From assembly GCA_003045895.1 (NCBI GenBank), contig PZPC01000002.1, positions 1-64,000 on the forward strand: a DNA stretch of 64,000 nucleotides, given 5' to 3'. Positions 10,191-21,321 of the stretch are shown one piece after another. Position 1 is the stretch's first letter. Each line of letters starts with the position of its first letter. The notes below the pieces were generated by a model. That model saw only the letters and a list, made by a program, of their open reading frames with translations, ran no database searches and was not told where the DNA came from. The DNA is from Bacteroidota bacterium (lineage in GTDB: Bacteria; Bacteroidota; Bacteroidia; Chitinophagales; Saprospiraceae). The position numbers and the translations under genes were made by a program.

Positions 10191-10422
10191 CGCTTTGGTG
10201 TGTTGTATATGGGTGTGTAAGGTGGTAAGGCGCGGATAATCTATCTCAAATATAATATTTTAGCGTATCGTTTCTCTAATTTCCAAATAATTAAATCTTT
10301 ATACATCTACTTAAAGTGATCTTGTTCGCTCCTTGCGGGGTCGTATGTCTTTCCTGATAATTCATACCAGCTGAAAATTTACTCTTGATCAAGACACACG
10401 ACCCATTTCAGGTTAGCTGATT

Positions 10423-11229
10423 CTACCCCTTCACCAAGGCCTCTTTCTCCGGCGTCTGCTCGTTCAGGCGCCAGTCGTAATCGATAAATTCGATGGGTTG
10501 GGAAGTTTTCACCTGCTTTTTGGCGTAGCGATTGATGAGTTCGTAGCGATCCTGGTATTTGTCTTTAAAATCCCCCCAGTACCAATCCAGCAGTTTGGAC
10601 AGGCGGATGGTTTCGCCCCCGATCTCATTGCGGAAGGGTTCGTTGAGGAACTCGCTGGCGGCCTCGTCCAGCTGGGTATCCAGCTTATCGCCGGTGAAGG
10701 CAAAATTTTGCAACTTCGGGCAAGACATACTCGCGCAAACCAGGCTGAAGTGGATGCGCGGATCGTCGAATTCCTTGCGGAGAATGCCGTGTTCGATGTT
10801 GTTGAGGTCGAATTCCTTACCGGCAATGGTGAAGAATTTGACGTCCCAAACGGTATTTACAAAAGGAATCCCGTCCTTGATGTCCTTGATGCTGTTGACC
10901 GGGTAATAGTCCAGGATCAGCTTCACCGTGAAGGCATTGTAGGCGTTGATCCAGTAGGCCAGCTGTTCGGTTTTCGACCAGGTTTTTTCGTTCGGGGCAT
11001 TGTTGCTCAGCAGGCTGAGGTAGTCTTTGAGCTGGTTGCTGTCCTGGGCAAAGCCCTGGTAATCGACCAGTCCGTGGTCGTCAACGTGCTTGCGCAAGAG
11101 GCTGTCCCAGGCGGCGTGGCTGATGGGTTGTGCCGAAGACGTCACCTTGGGTGCCGTGCAACCACTAACTGCCAGCAGCAAGCCCAGGGCCGCGGCGTAG
11201 AAAAGAATACTCGATTTTCCGTTTAACAT
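10423..11229 (-). CDS. DUF547 domain-containing lipoprotein
   Basis: AYWINAYNAFTVKLILDYYPVNSIKDI; HFSLVCASMSCPKL; lipobox LLAVSGC. Confidence 0.9.
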   Translation of the reverse strand: MLNGKSSILFYAAALGLLLAVSGCTAPKVTSSAQPISHAAWDSLLRKHVDDHGLVDYQGFAQDSNQLKDYLSLLSNNAPNEKTWSKTEQLAYWINAYNAFTVKLILDYYPVNSIKDIKDGIPFVNTVWDVKFFTIAGKEFDLNNIEHGILRKEFDDPRIHFSLVCASMSCPKLQNFAFTGDKLDTQLDEAASEFLNEPFRNEIGGETIRLSKLLDWYWGDFKDKYQDRYELINRYAKKQVKTSQPIEFIDYDWRLNEQTPEKEALVKG

Positions 11230-11297
11230 GAGGTAGTTTTTTTGAATGAACGATATTTGCGGGCCAGACGTTTGTTTTTAAACTAAAATAGCCAATT

Positions 11298-12119
11298 ATG
11301 TGTCCGCCACCGGACTCCCCTACCAGTATTACCACTTTTTCCCTGCCGGTAAGCAAGGGTACCATCCTGGTTCACACCTACGGCAGCGGCCCCAAGTTGC
11401 TCATTGCCCTCCACGGCTACGACTACGACGGGCAGGTATTTGCCGACTGGGCCGCACCGTTAGGTTCCCGCTATACCATCTGTGCGCCAGACCTGCCGTT
11501 TCACGGTGGCAGCGAATGGTGGGCACCGGAATTTAAGCCAGCGGATTGGGTAGAGATCATCAGCGGCATTGCCGCCCAACAAGGCAAGACAAGGTATTCC
11601 CTCGTGGGGCACAGCCTCGGCGGGCGCATCATTGTCTGTACGGCAGCAATTTTGAGCGAGCAGATTGAGCAAGCGGTTTTACTCGCCCCGGCGGGTATTG
11701 GTGCCTTCGACCAGGTGGCGCCCCTGGTGGTTCAGCAGCTTGCCGAACGGGCCACGGGCTGGACCCGGGGATTGCAGTTTCTGGTGACCCTGGGCGCCCG
11801 GCTGGGGTGGGTAAGTACCTTTCATCGGCGCTACGCCGAAGCGCAACTCTATCCCCCCGACAAGCGCTACCGCCTGTTTCGGACGTACAACTCGATCCGG
11901 AATTTCCGGACGACGGCTGCGCCTACGCTCCAATTTTGGCAAGCCACTACCCTACCTACCCTCATCGTGTTGGGCAGCAACGACCGTTTCGTGCCCAACC
12001 CCAAGATCAGGGCCTACTTTGCGGCGAATCCGGCCTGCACGGTGGTGGAAATAGTGGGCACCCACGACTTAGTCAACGCCACTACAGCCCAACTGCTGAA
12101 AGGCCGCCTGCCTAACTAG
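11298..12119 (+). CDS. Alpha/beta hydrolase
   Basis: LIALHGYDYDG, GHSLGGRI nucleophile elbow, LIVLGSNDRFVP, GTHDLVN. Confidence 0.9.
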   Translation: MCPPPDSPTSITTFSLPVSKGTILVHTYGSGPKLLIALHGYDYDGQVFADWAAPLGSRYTICAPDLPFHGGSEWWAPEFKPADWVEIISGIAAQQGKTRYSLVGHSLGGRIIVCTAAILSEQIEQAVLLAPAGIGAFDQVAPLVVQQLAERATGWTRGLQFLVTLGARLGWVSTFHRRYAEAQLYPPDKRYRLFRTYNSIRNFRTTAAPTLQFWQATTLPTLIVLGSNDRFVPNPKIRAYFAANPACTVVEIVGTHDLVNATTAQLLKGRLPN

Positions 12120-12178
12120 CCTTTTTCCGGCGCCCGCAACAACTCGAAGACGGTAATTTCTGGAAACATGCCTACCCG
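12057..12178. repeat. Left ~122-bp direct repeat of the 12-17 kb island (3' end of alpha/beta hydrolase plus remnant of metallophosphoesterase 3' end)
   Basis: Near-identical to 16855..16975 (ggcacccacgacttagtcaacgccactac[a/g]gcccaactgctgaaag...ccggcgcccgcaacaactcgaagacggtaatttctggaaacatgcctacccg). Confidence 0.93.
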
Positions 12179-12215
12179 TATTTCTGGAAACATGCCTACC
12201 CGGCCAGAATAATTT

Positions 12216-13544
12216 TCATTCCCCCTTCTTCACCGGCGTAAACAAATATACCAGGCCAACACTATTTTCCTTTTCGTAGAAATGGGTGTAAGATTGGTAC
12301 TGACTAACCACCACCGCCTCCCCATTGGTAGCAACCGTTGAGCCAAAAAAACGAGATTGAGCCCCTTGTGGTGTGCGTAGCGTATCTGCTCCTATTTCAT
12401 AATGGCGTTTTGCTGTATGGAAAAGGTAACTAAGCCCATCTTTTCCTCCACGCGGACTCCCAATTACCATTAAATCCTTAACCAAGGCAATAGAGGAACC
12501 AAAATCGCCATCCCCGTTAATTGTTTTTTCGGTTACCCAATCCCCACTTCTGGATGGTTTAAATACATAAACAGACCCCCTAGCATAAGAATGATGTTTT
12601 TTTGGGGGTGCGCCAATAGCCAAAACACCTTCGTTAACTGCTACGGCTAGTCCAAATTGATCTCCAGCCTGTCCGTCACTCGCGGCCAATTCCGCTTGTA
12701 ATTCCCACCCATTCGAGGAAGGGTTACGAGTAAAAACGTATGCTGTTCCTGTATTGCGCTGAAGCGAATCATTTCCTTTGTTTTTAGGGGTAGCGCCAGG
12801 TGCACCGATTAGGAGTAAATTGTTCTCCATGGCCAGAGAGGAGCCAAAGGAGCCGTGCCGCTGAAGCACCGGTGGCTCAATGATTTGTTTTATTTCCCAA
12901 TTGTCCAACCCATCGAATTGGTAAATAAACACTTGACCTGCACCAAGAATGGTGTCTCCCTGACTACTGACACAGTCTTTGTATGGGGCACTTACGGCAA
13001 TGAATGAACCAGCAATGGCCACACCGTGCCCAAAACATTGCCAAGGGGTTGCCGCCGCCGTGGGGTCTTCCAGTTTACTGGTTTCTTTCCATGCACCGGT
13101 AGCATCCAAGTGAAAAACATAGGCGCCACCCGCGCCAATAATTTTTTGCTCCTGGGCATTGGGGATGGTTTTTAATTTAGCACCAATAACCGCCCATTCA
13201 TTAGCCAAAGCAACCGCACAACCGAAAAAATTCAGCGGACCTTTGTCCGAAGCTGTTATTTGTTGTGTTTCTTGCCAATGCCCGGCATGGTCGTTTTTTA
13301 ATATATAAGTCACGCCTGTTGCCCAGGCGTTGGTATCCACACCAATATGTCCGTTTTCTTCCCAAGGCACACCTACAAAAGCGTAGCTGTCACTGATCGC
13401 AATTGCGGGAGCCATAGCCTTATCAGCCAGAGAATCATCCGCATGCACAAAGGGTTGCGCATACCATTGTACCATCGGCGCTTGGCATCCGTACAGCAGG
13501 GTTAGTGCGAGGGTTAAGAGCGTGAACGTAGACTTGTTTGCCAT
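12216..13544 (-). CDS. FG-GAP-repeat-like beta-propeller lipoprotein
   Basis: Lipobox LLYGC; repeated 'FGxxVAxxxxxxxIGAP' blades (FGCAVALANEWAVIGAK, FGSSLAMENNLLLIGAPGA, FGLAVAVNEGVLAIGAPP, FGSSIALVKDLMVIGSP). Confidence 0.75.
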   Translation of the reverse strand: MANKSTFTLLTLALTLLYGCQAPMVQWYAQPFVHADDSLADKAMAPAIAISDSYAFVGVPWEENGHIGVDTNAWATGVTYILKNDHAGHWQETQQITASDKGPLNFFGCAVALANEWAVIGAKLKTIPNAQEQKIIGAGGAYVFHLDATGAWKETSKLEDPTAAATPWQCFGHGVAIAGSFIAVSAPYKDCVSSQGDTILGAGQVFIYQFDGLDNWEIKQIIEPPVLQRHGSFGSSLAMENNLLLIGAPGATPKNKGNDSLQRNTGTAYVFTRNPSSNGWELQAELAASDGQAGDQFGLAVAVNEGVLAIGAPPKKHHSYARGSVYVFKPSRSGDWVTEKTINGDGDFGSSIALVKDLMVIGSPRGGKDGLSYLFHTAKRHYEIGADTLRTPQGAQSRFFGSTVATNGEAVVVSQYQSYTHFYEKENSVGLVYLFTPVKKGE

Positions 13545-13576
13545 TTACGACTTAGATTTTAGAGCGATACACCTGA

Positions 13577-14065
13577 CTAGTCAAACACTTTATCCACCAG
13601 AAAATACAGTTTGACAATAAGCACCGAGAAGGTGAAATAATAAGTCAACATTCCTAATAGCAACGTACCGAGCATGTAACGGGTTTCTGGTTGGGAAAAA
13701 AGTTCTATTATAAATGTTAACAAATTGAATGTTCCACTTGAATTAAGCCACGTGATCAAAAAAAACGCCACGTATATTATCGGAATAAAAATCTTTGCCA
13801 TTTTCAGGAACAGCATCCTAATGGAAAGATGTCCTATGCTAGCCTTATTCACTAGCACAAACAATACATTCATTATCACCACGAACACAAAAATAACAGC
13901 CATAAAAAAGTAGGCCCCTAGCGCTTTGCCCGTGAAAATGTGTAACAACCTTACCGGAGCATATATAATTATATAGGCCACAGTAGAAAGGACAATGCTG
14001 AAACAAGTCAGCAGTAAGTACTGTAGTAGGGTTCGGCGGATAATTTTGTTTTTTATATTATTCAC
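13577..14065 (-). CDS. Multi-TM membrane protein (candidate immunity/partner protein)
   Basis: Several hydrophobic segments; start overlaps the stop region of the upstream ORF by 8 bp. Confidence 0.6.
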   Translation of the reverse strand: MNNIKNKIIRRTLLQYLLLTCFSIVLSTVAYIIIYAPVRLLHIFTGKALGAYFFMAVIFVFVVIMNVLFVLVNKASIGHLSIRMLFLKMAKIFIPIIYVAFFLITWLNSSGTFNLLTFIIELFSQPETRYMLGTLLLGMLTYYFTFSVLIVKLYFLVDKVFD

Positions 14066-16049
14066 AAGGTATAGCGGTTATTGGGGCATTTGATCGCAGG
14101 GGGTTCATAACTTCATTCCAGTTGGGGCGAATTGTAATTGGTGTATTTTGAACAGCAATTCCACCTCTCCTGTTAATGAAAGATGCTACCTTTTGTGTTA
14201 AATTATTCCAAGTCGCATCTGTTATAGCGTAAAATATTTTAGACATGTCATTTCCTGTCATCCAAGCGCCAGGTTTCAATAATGAAGATAATTTGCCTCT
14301 ATCAGCAGCCTTTGTGTAAAATTGGTACTCGTCTGCTAACGTTTCAATTCCAAATTGTCTATTCCCTGAAACAGGATGAGAACCATCATAAGGGAAAGTA
14401 AATTGGCCTGTAGTAACAGTACTAAAGACCCAACAGCATTCGTTATCAAAGCTACTACAAATTACAGTAGCATCATCTGTTATTCCCCAAAAGTCTGTCA
14501 CACTTTCTGGACTAACATCAATGTTCATAACTGTAGTTACTGGGTTAGGTGATGCCCATAAAACGTAGTCTGTTTGAAAAAAATTCCAATCCCAAACAAC
14601 ACTATAATCGGGAAAACTATTCAATTCAACGGTTGTTCCTCCATTCGCGAAAACAGGAAAATTGAGTCTTATAAAATCATATAATTCTTGTTTGGACCTT
14701 ATACCATCCCCATTCAGGTCTGGCAATTGCGTTATTGAGACAGAATGTCTATCAAGGTTAACTGTCTTCGAATTTCCTGCCAGGATATCTTGATTTTCCC
14801 ATCCTAATCCGTCAATTCTATTCTGACAGGAGTTCGGAATTGCAAAAGAGGCAAGATCGGACCAATAATCAATACCAAGTTCTTCCTGACAATCCTCAAC
14901 AAGTGCATCAGGATTTTCCTCTAACAACTCATACAATTCCTCAAAGCGTTCGAATTTATAATCGTCATCGACTTGCTTAAGTTTAAGAAAAGTAATAATA
15001 TCCTCAGTTGGGTCTTCATTAGTAAGTATAGAATAATGCTCCTCCCAAAACAAAATAATCTGATCAATCAATTCGGGAGTTACATTAGTCTGATGAGGAA
15101 TAGTTTCCAGCAGCACGTGGACAATCTGTAGAATTTGTTCCTTTTCTACCCCCTCCTTGTTGTCTAAAAATCGTTGGATCGGCTCAATGAGTTCGGGGTT
15201 GACCAAGAGCGTATTCACTTCATCGCGGGTCAGCTCAAGGTCGGGGGTTCTAATAATCAGCGACGCCAGGTCAGTGCCATTACAGCCGGTATCATTTTCG
15301 ACAATCTGCTGAAAGGCCGCTTCGTTTTGAAACAGCAGATCTCCCCAGGTCGTTATTACTGCTCGAAAGGGAACCCCCGTAAGACAGGTGTTTGAATAGG
15401 TCATCCAACTGCCACGAAAACCAGCATCAGGATGCTCCAATGAAGGGTTGCCACCGGTGTCATACACGTCTCCCAGACCTTCACAATCCAGCAATCGTTG
15501 CTGGCTTAGATCACTATCCGTTATCAGGCCATAACCAATCAGGGTACTGACGCAGTCCCAGTATTCATTTTTAGCAGCGCTATTGGTACTGATAGCTTCG
15601 GTAGGGTCTCCGACATGGGCAACTAAAGGGCAAATTAGATCAAACCCCATGACATCGGGTCTACTACAACGATGGTTGCAAATTGGACCATTGCGCCCTC
15701 CTGCATGCCCTACACAGCCGCACTCAATATAGGGCACAAGTGTACATCCATGTGATAAATCACCACCCCAGCTGCCCCAACTACCACCTCCATTTATTGG
15801 CCCCGGAGTTCCTCCTGTTGGATCAGAACCAACGGGGAGGCCACTACCGCCACCTCCACTACTCGTAACACCCCAAAAAACCAATTGCCAGCAATCATCA
15901 ATACTGCTCGTTCTGCTATTGGTTTCTTTCTTTTCGCCAAAAGCATCGGTCGTTATACCTTTTATCTGACCGGCGAATCCTGATAAATCAATCCTTCCCT
16001 GGTAGTAGTCACTTAGAAACTGCGGATCAAATTCGAATTCAAAGACGAT
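14058..16049 (-). pseudogene. 5'-truncated large secreted protein gene fragment (C-terminal portion; candidate effector/toxin)
   Basis: 608-aa ORF (14058..15884) begins at a TTG, but the frame stays open with coding-like sequence upstream to 16049 (IVFEFEFDPQFLSDYYQGRIDLSGFAGQIKGITTDAFGEKKETNSRTSSIDDCWQ) without an ATG. Confidence 0.55.
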
Positions 16050-16422
16050 TTAGCAATAGGTTAGAAACAGAATTACCGTTTTCGGTTCAGATGATTAGCT
16101 CGAACACTCCTTGGATTAAGGCGTTTCCTTTCTCTAATGATTTGAGGATGTGATCTTGTTATTTGACCCTCACTTTAGTCGGTAATCGACTAGTTGGCAT
16201 AAGTGACATTGTAGAAAAAAAACAGGTGAGAACTGGACGGTTGGAGCGTGTCGGTTGTTTTCATCAGAGCAAGAAGTAAGTGCGTTAATAATTCTTTGGC
16301 AATTTACTGGTTTATTTTGGTATCGGGCATCATCAATATATTCTAATTTATACCCTATGCGTATAATTTAGAACCATTTCTTTTTTTTGAAAAATTAACC
16401 ATCAACTCATCAATCATCGCTT

Positions 16423-16794
16423 GTGGGAATCAGAGTAGGATCAAAAATCAAAAAGATCAGGGAGTTAAGAGATTTTACCCAATTGTACATGGCTGATTCT
16501 ATAGGTATTTCGCAATCTTATTATGCCCGAATTGAAAATAACACGGTTGATCTTTCCTTCAGTAAGCTGGAAAAAATCGCAGAGATACTGGCCATTGATC
16601 CCTTGCAACTATTAAGCTTTGACGGCACGCAATATTTTCAGTCGGTATCACACAGCCAGGTAGGCTCTGGGCAATACGTTGACCAACGACCCATTACCGC
16701 AGATCAACTGGGTAAGTATCAGCAAGAATTGGAAAAATTGCAAGGAGAAGTCAATTTTCTGCGCAAACTGATTGAACAGCATTTTTTAAAATAG
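16423..16794 (+). CDS. XRE-family helix-turn-helix transcriptional regulator
   Basis: GSKIKKIRELRDFTQLYMADSIGISQSYYARIENNTVDLSFSKLEKIAEIL (HTH_3). Confidence 0.85.
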   Translation: MGIRVGSKIKKIRELRDFTQLYMADSIGISQSYYARIENNTVDLSFSKLEKIAEILAIDPLQLLSFDGTQYFQSVSHSQVGSGQYVDQRPITADQLGKYQQELEKLQGEVNFLRKLIEQHFLK

Positions 16795-16854
16795 GCTCCC
16801 CCTGCTTTTAATTATAGGCGTTCTCCTTTCCCTAATATGGCTACCCAAATGCCC

Positions 16855-16975
16855 GGCACCCACGACTTAGTCAACGCCACTACGGCCCAACTGCTGAAAG
16901 ACTGCCTGCCTAACTAGTAGTTCCCGGCGCCCGCAACAACTCGAAGACGGTAATTTCTGGAAACATGCCTACCCG
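16855..16975. repeat. Right ~121-bp direct repeat of the island (remnant of hydrolase 3' end plus intact metallophosphoesterase 3' end)
   Basis: See 12057..12178. Confidence 0.93.
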
Positions 16976-18160
16976 GCCGGGAAAGCCTAACCAACCGAAA
17001 CCGCGGTTAACGTAGAGGTATTGCTGCGCCACTTCGTAAAGACCCGACCAGCGTGGATAAAAGTACTTGATCGGGCTCCACTGGAAACCGAACATGCTGA
17101 CGCCCATCTGCATGCCGTGGGTATGGCCCGCCAGGGTGAGGTGGATGTGCTGGGCGTGCGGCAGCACCTGGAGGTCCCAGTGGGTGGGGTCGTGGGAGAG
17201 GAGGATTTTAAACGCCTCCGGCGGCACGTCGTGGAGGGCTGCATTCAGGTCGCCATACTGCGGAAACGGCGGACGCCCCCAGTTTTCTACCCCCACCAGC
17301 TGGATGGAATCTCCGCCTTTGGTGATCGCGACGCTGCGGTTGTTGAGCAGTTCGAAGCCACAGGCCGCGTAGTTGGCCTTTACCTGGGCGGTATTTTCCC
17401 GCTGGACGGCCGCGCTGGGCCAGGCGTGGGTATGGCCATAGTCGTGGTTGCCCATGACGGCGTACTGGCCGGAGGGCGCCCGCAGGATGTCGTGAAAGAG
17501 TTGGGTGTAGGGCAAAATTTCTTCGGCCCGCCCGTTGACCAGGTCGCCGGTGAAGACGATCAGGTCCGCGTGCTGGGCCGCTACCAGCTCCAGGCCTTCT
17601 TTTACCTTCGCTATATTATCGAAGCTGCCGGCGTGCACGTCCGATATTTGGGCTACCCGAAAACCGTGGAAAGCGGGGGGCAGATCGGGAAACTGCAGCG
17701 GCACCCGGTGCACCTGGTAGTGGTATTTACCTCGGGTAATGCCGTACAGAAACGACCCAAAAGATGCTACGGCCACCACCAACGCGGCTTGCTGGATCAA
17801 CTGCCGCCCGCCGGGCGAAAGGGGTTGCAAGCTCCCCGGCAAGAGATACCCCACCAGTGCGCGGGCACCCAGTCCGATGTCCGTCAACACCAGGAACAGG
17901 GCCAGCAACACTTCGGTCATGAAGACCCCCACCACCAGGCCGATGACCAGGTTGCGTAGGCCGACCGGCTGGCGACCAAAAAAAGCCAGGTACACCAACG
18001 CCACGGGAATATAGAAGAAACCACCGGTAAGCACCCACTGCACCGCCGTACGGGCCCAGCCGGGCGGAAATGCCAGGTAGAGCTCCTGATAGGACAGGTA
18101 GACCAACGCCAGAAAGTAAGACACGATTACTCCAATAAATACCATTTGGCGAAAAGCCAT
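16910..18160 (-). CDS. Membrane-anchored metallophosphoesterase
   Basis: ISDVHAGSFDN, FTGDLVNG, MGNHDYGH, LAGHTHGMQ. Confidence 0.9.
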   Translation of the reverse strand: MAFRQMVFIGVIVSYFLALVYLSYQELYLAFPPGWARTAVQWVLTGGFFYIPVALVYLAFFGRQPVGLRNLVIGLVVGVFMTEVLLALFLVLTDIGLGARALVGYLLPGSLQPLSPGGRQLIQQAALVVAVASFGSFLYGITRGKYHYQVHRVPLQFPDLPPAFHGFRVAQISDVHAGSFDNIAKVKEGLELVAAQHADLIVFTGDLVNGRAEEILPYTQLFHDILRAPSGQYAVMGNHDYGHTHAWPSAAVQRENTAQVKANYAACGFELLNNRSVAITKGGDSIQLVGVENWGRPPFPQYGDLNAALHDVPPEAFKILLSHDPTHWDLQVLPHAQHIHLTLAGHTHGMQMGVSMFGFQWSPIKYFYPRWSGLYEVAQQYLYVNRGFGWLGFPGRVGMFPEITVFELLRAPGTTS

Positions 18161-18267
18161 AGCGCGCTTGTTTTAAAAGGTCAATCAGCACTAAAACACC
18201 GGATTGGGAGGTAGGGTTGAACGGGCGGTTTGGAACCTAAATGGGATGCGCGGGCAGCAAGTATGGG

Positions 18268-18849
18268 TTACGATAGCCAGCCTTTACCGGGAGCGCCGGG
18301 AGTTGGCGCTGCTCGACTGATTTCCACTAACTTTAAAACCGTTTTCCAATTCCTGGTAGTGGCACTTACTTTTAGCTTTTTCTCAAAAAAATTATTGGTC
18401 AGTTTGGATTCGTGGTACTTGCCTGCGCAGTAAATGAAAACGTCTTTGCCGTCCAGCACAAATTTATCAGGTTCGTAATTGTAGGTTTGCAGCTGTAGCT
18501 GGTTTTCCGGGGTTGGCTCCTCATTAAGTAAGGTTAAATGCAAATGGGCGAGGTCCGGGTCTCCTTTAAAAAAAGGATTTTGATTTATGGCCTGTTCCAA
18601 TTCGTTGGCGGTTCTGATAATTACCGGAACGTCAAAACCAAATCGTTCGTTGATGGCCTTTTCGAGGCGTTTGGACAACGCCAGATCTTCCGCTTTGCCA
18701 TCCGTATCGAAAATCACGTTCCCGCTTTGGATATAGGTTGTTATTTTTGAAAAATTCAGCTCCGAAAACAGGGCTTTCAAATCCGCCATTAGAATTTTCC
18801 GCTTCCCGCCCACATTTATTCCCCTTAGGATGGCTATTTTTTGAGTCAT
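18268..18849 (-). CDS. DUF1697 domain-containing protein
   Basis: MTQKIAILRGINVGGKRKILMADLKALFSELNF...TYIQSGNVIF. Confidence 0.92.
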   Translation of the reverse strand: MTQKIAILRGINVGGKRKILMADLKALFSELNFSKITTYIQSGNVIFDTDGKAEDLALSKRLEKAINERFGFDVPVIIRTANELEQAINQNPFFKGDPDLAHLHLTLLNEEPTPENQLQLQTYNYEPDKFVLDGKDVFIYCAGKYHESKLTNNFFEKKLKVSATTRNWKTVLKLVEISRAAPTPGAPGKGWLS

Positions 18850-19159
18850 TTTTGTCTTTTTGAATGCTACTAAATATAGCCTGTACCATTTTTATATTTT
18901 AGACAAGTCAATTCTATTCAGTCTAAGATAGATCCTCTTATAGCCCCAATTATTCTGTTTAGCGATTGATCTGATTTCTGATCTATCTTCATGATTTCCT
19001 GGATGAGTTTATATTTCCTACTATCTTAGGTTTCCTGTCATCTGGAATTATTTGGTTGTTGCTTTATGCAATTTACTGTTTTTCTTTCGATTGGCCAATG
19101 GTTAGTAGGCGTAAATCCCCGCTATTGTGTAAATTTGTGGTTCTAAATTAGAGAAGGGT

Positions 19160-21025
<1,866 letters not shown>

Positions 21026-21065
21026 ACACGGGTAACGGGCACCAACCGATTTTCAATTTGTCATT

Positions 21066-21215
21066 GTGGCTACGGGTAAACGCATTTACTGCCGGGACGA
21101 ATATTGTTGTGATCATTTTGAAATGACCAGCTATTCCAGGTACCAATACCTGGAAGAAGAGCGTAAAGACATCATTGCCGCCATCAAAGCACGTGGATCG
21201 ATTTATGGAAAATAG
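21066..21215 (+). CDS. Small Cys-rich ORF (49 aa, GTG start), hypothetical
   Basis: MATGKRIYCRDEYCCDHFEMTSYSRYQYLEEERKDIIAAIKARGSIYGK; below the length cut-off of the ORF track. Confidence 0.35.
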   Translation: MATGKRIYCRDEYCCDHFEMTSYSRYQYLEEERKDIIAAIKARGSIYGK

Positions 21216-21321
21216 TAAAGTGCTCTTTTTTGTTTAAAATAAAAAATCAAACAAACATTTCAAACATTAACACTATCTTTGCTGGGTTAATCGTTTTTAG
21301 TAGCTGAACCCTAGCTTCACC

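Noticed and set aside
18925-18989. 10-bp inverted repeat AAGATAGATC / GATCTATCTT upstream of mnmG
   Set aside because: Short arms with a 45-nt loop in AT-rich DNA; could easily be chance.
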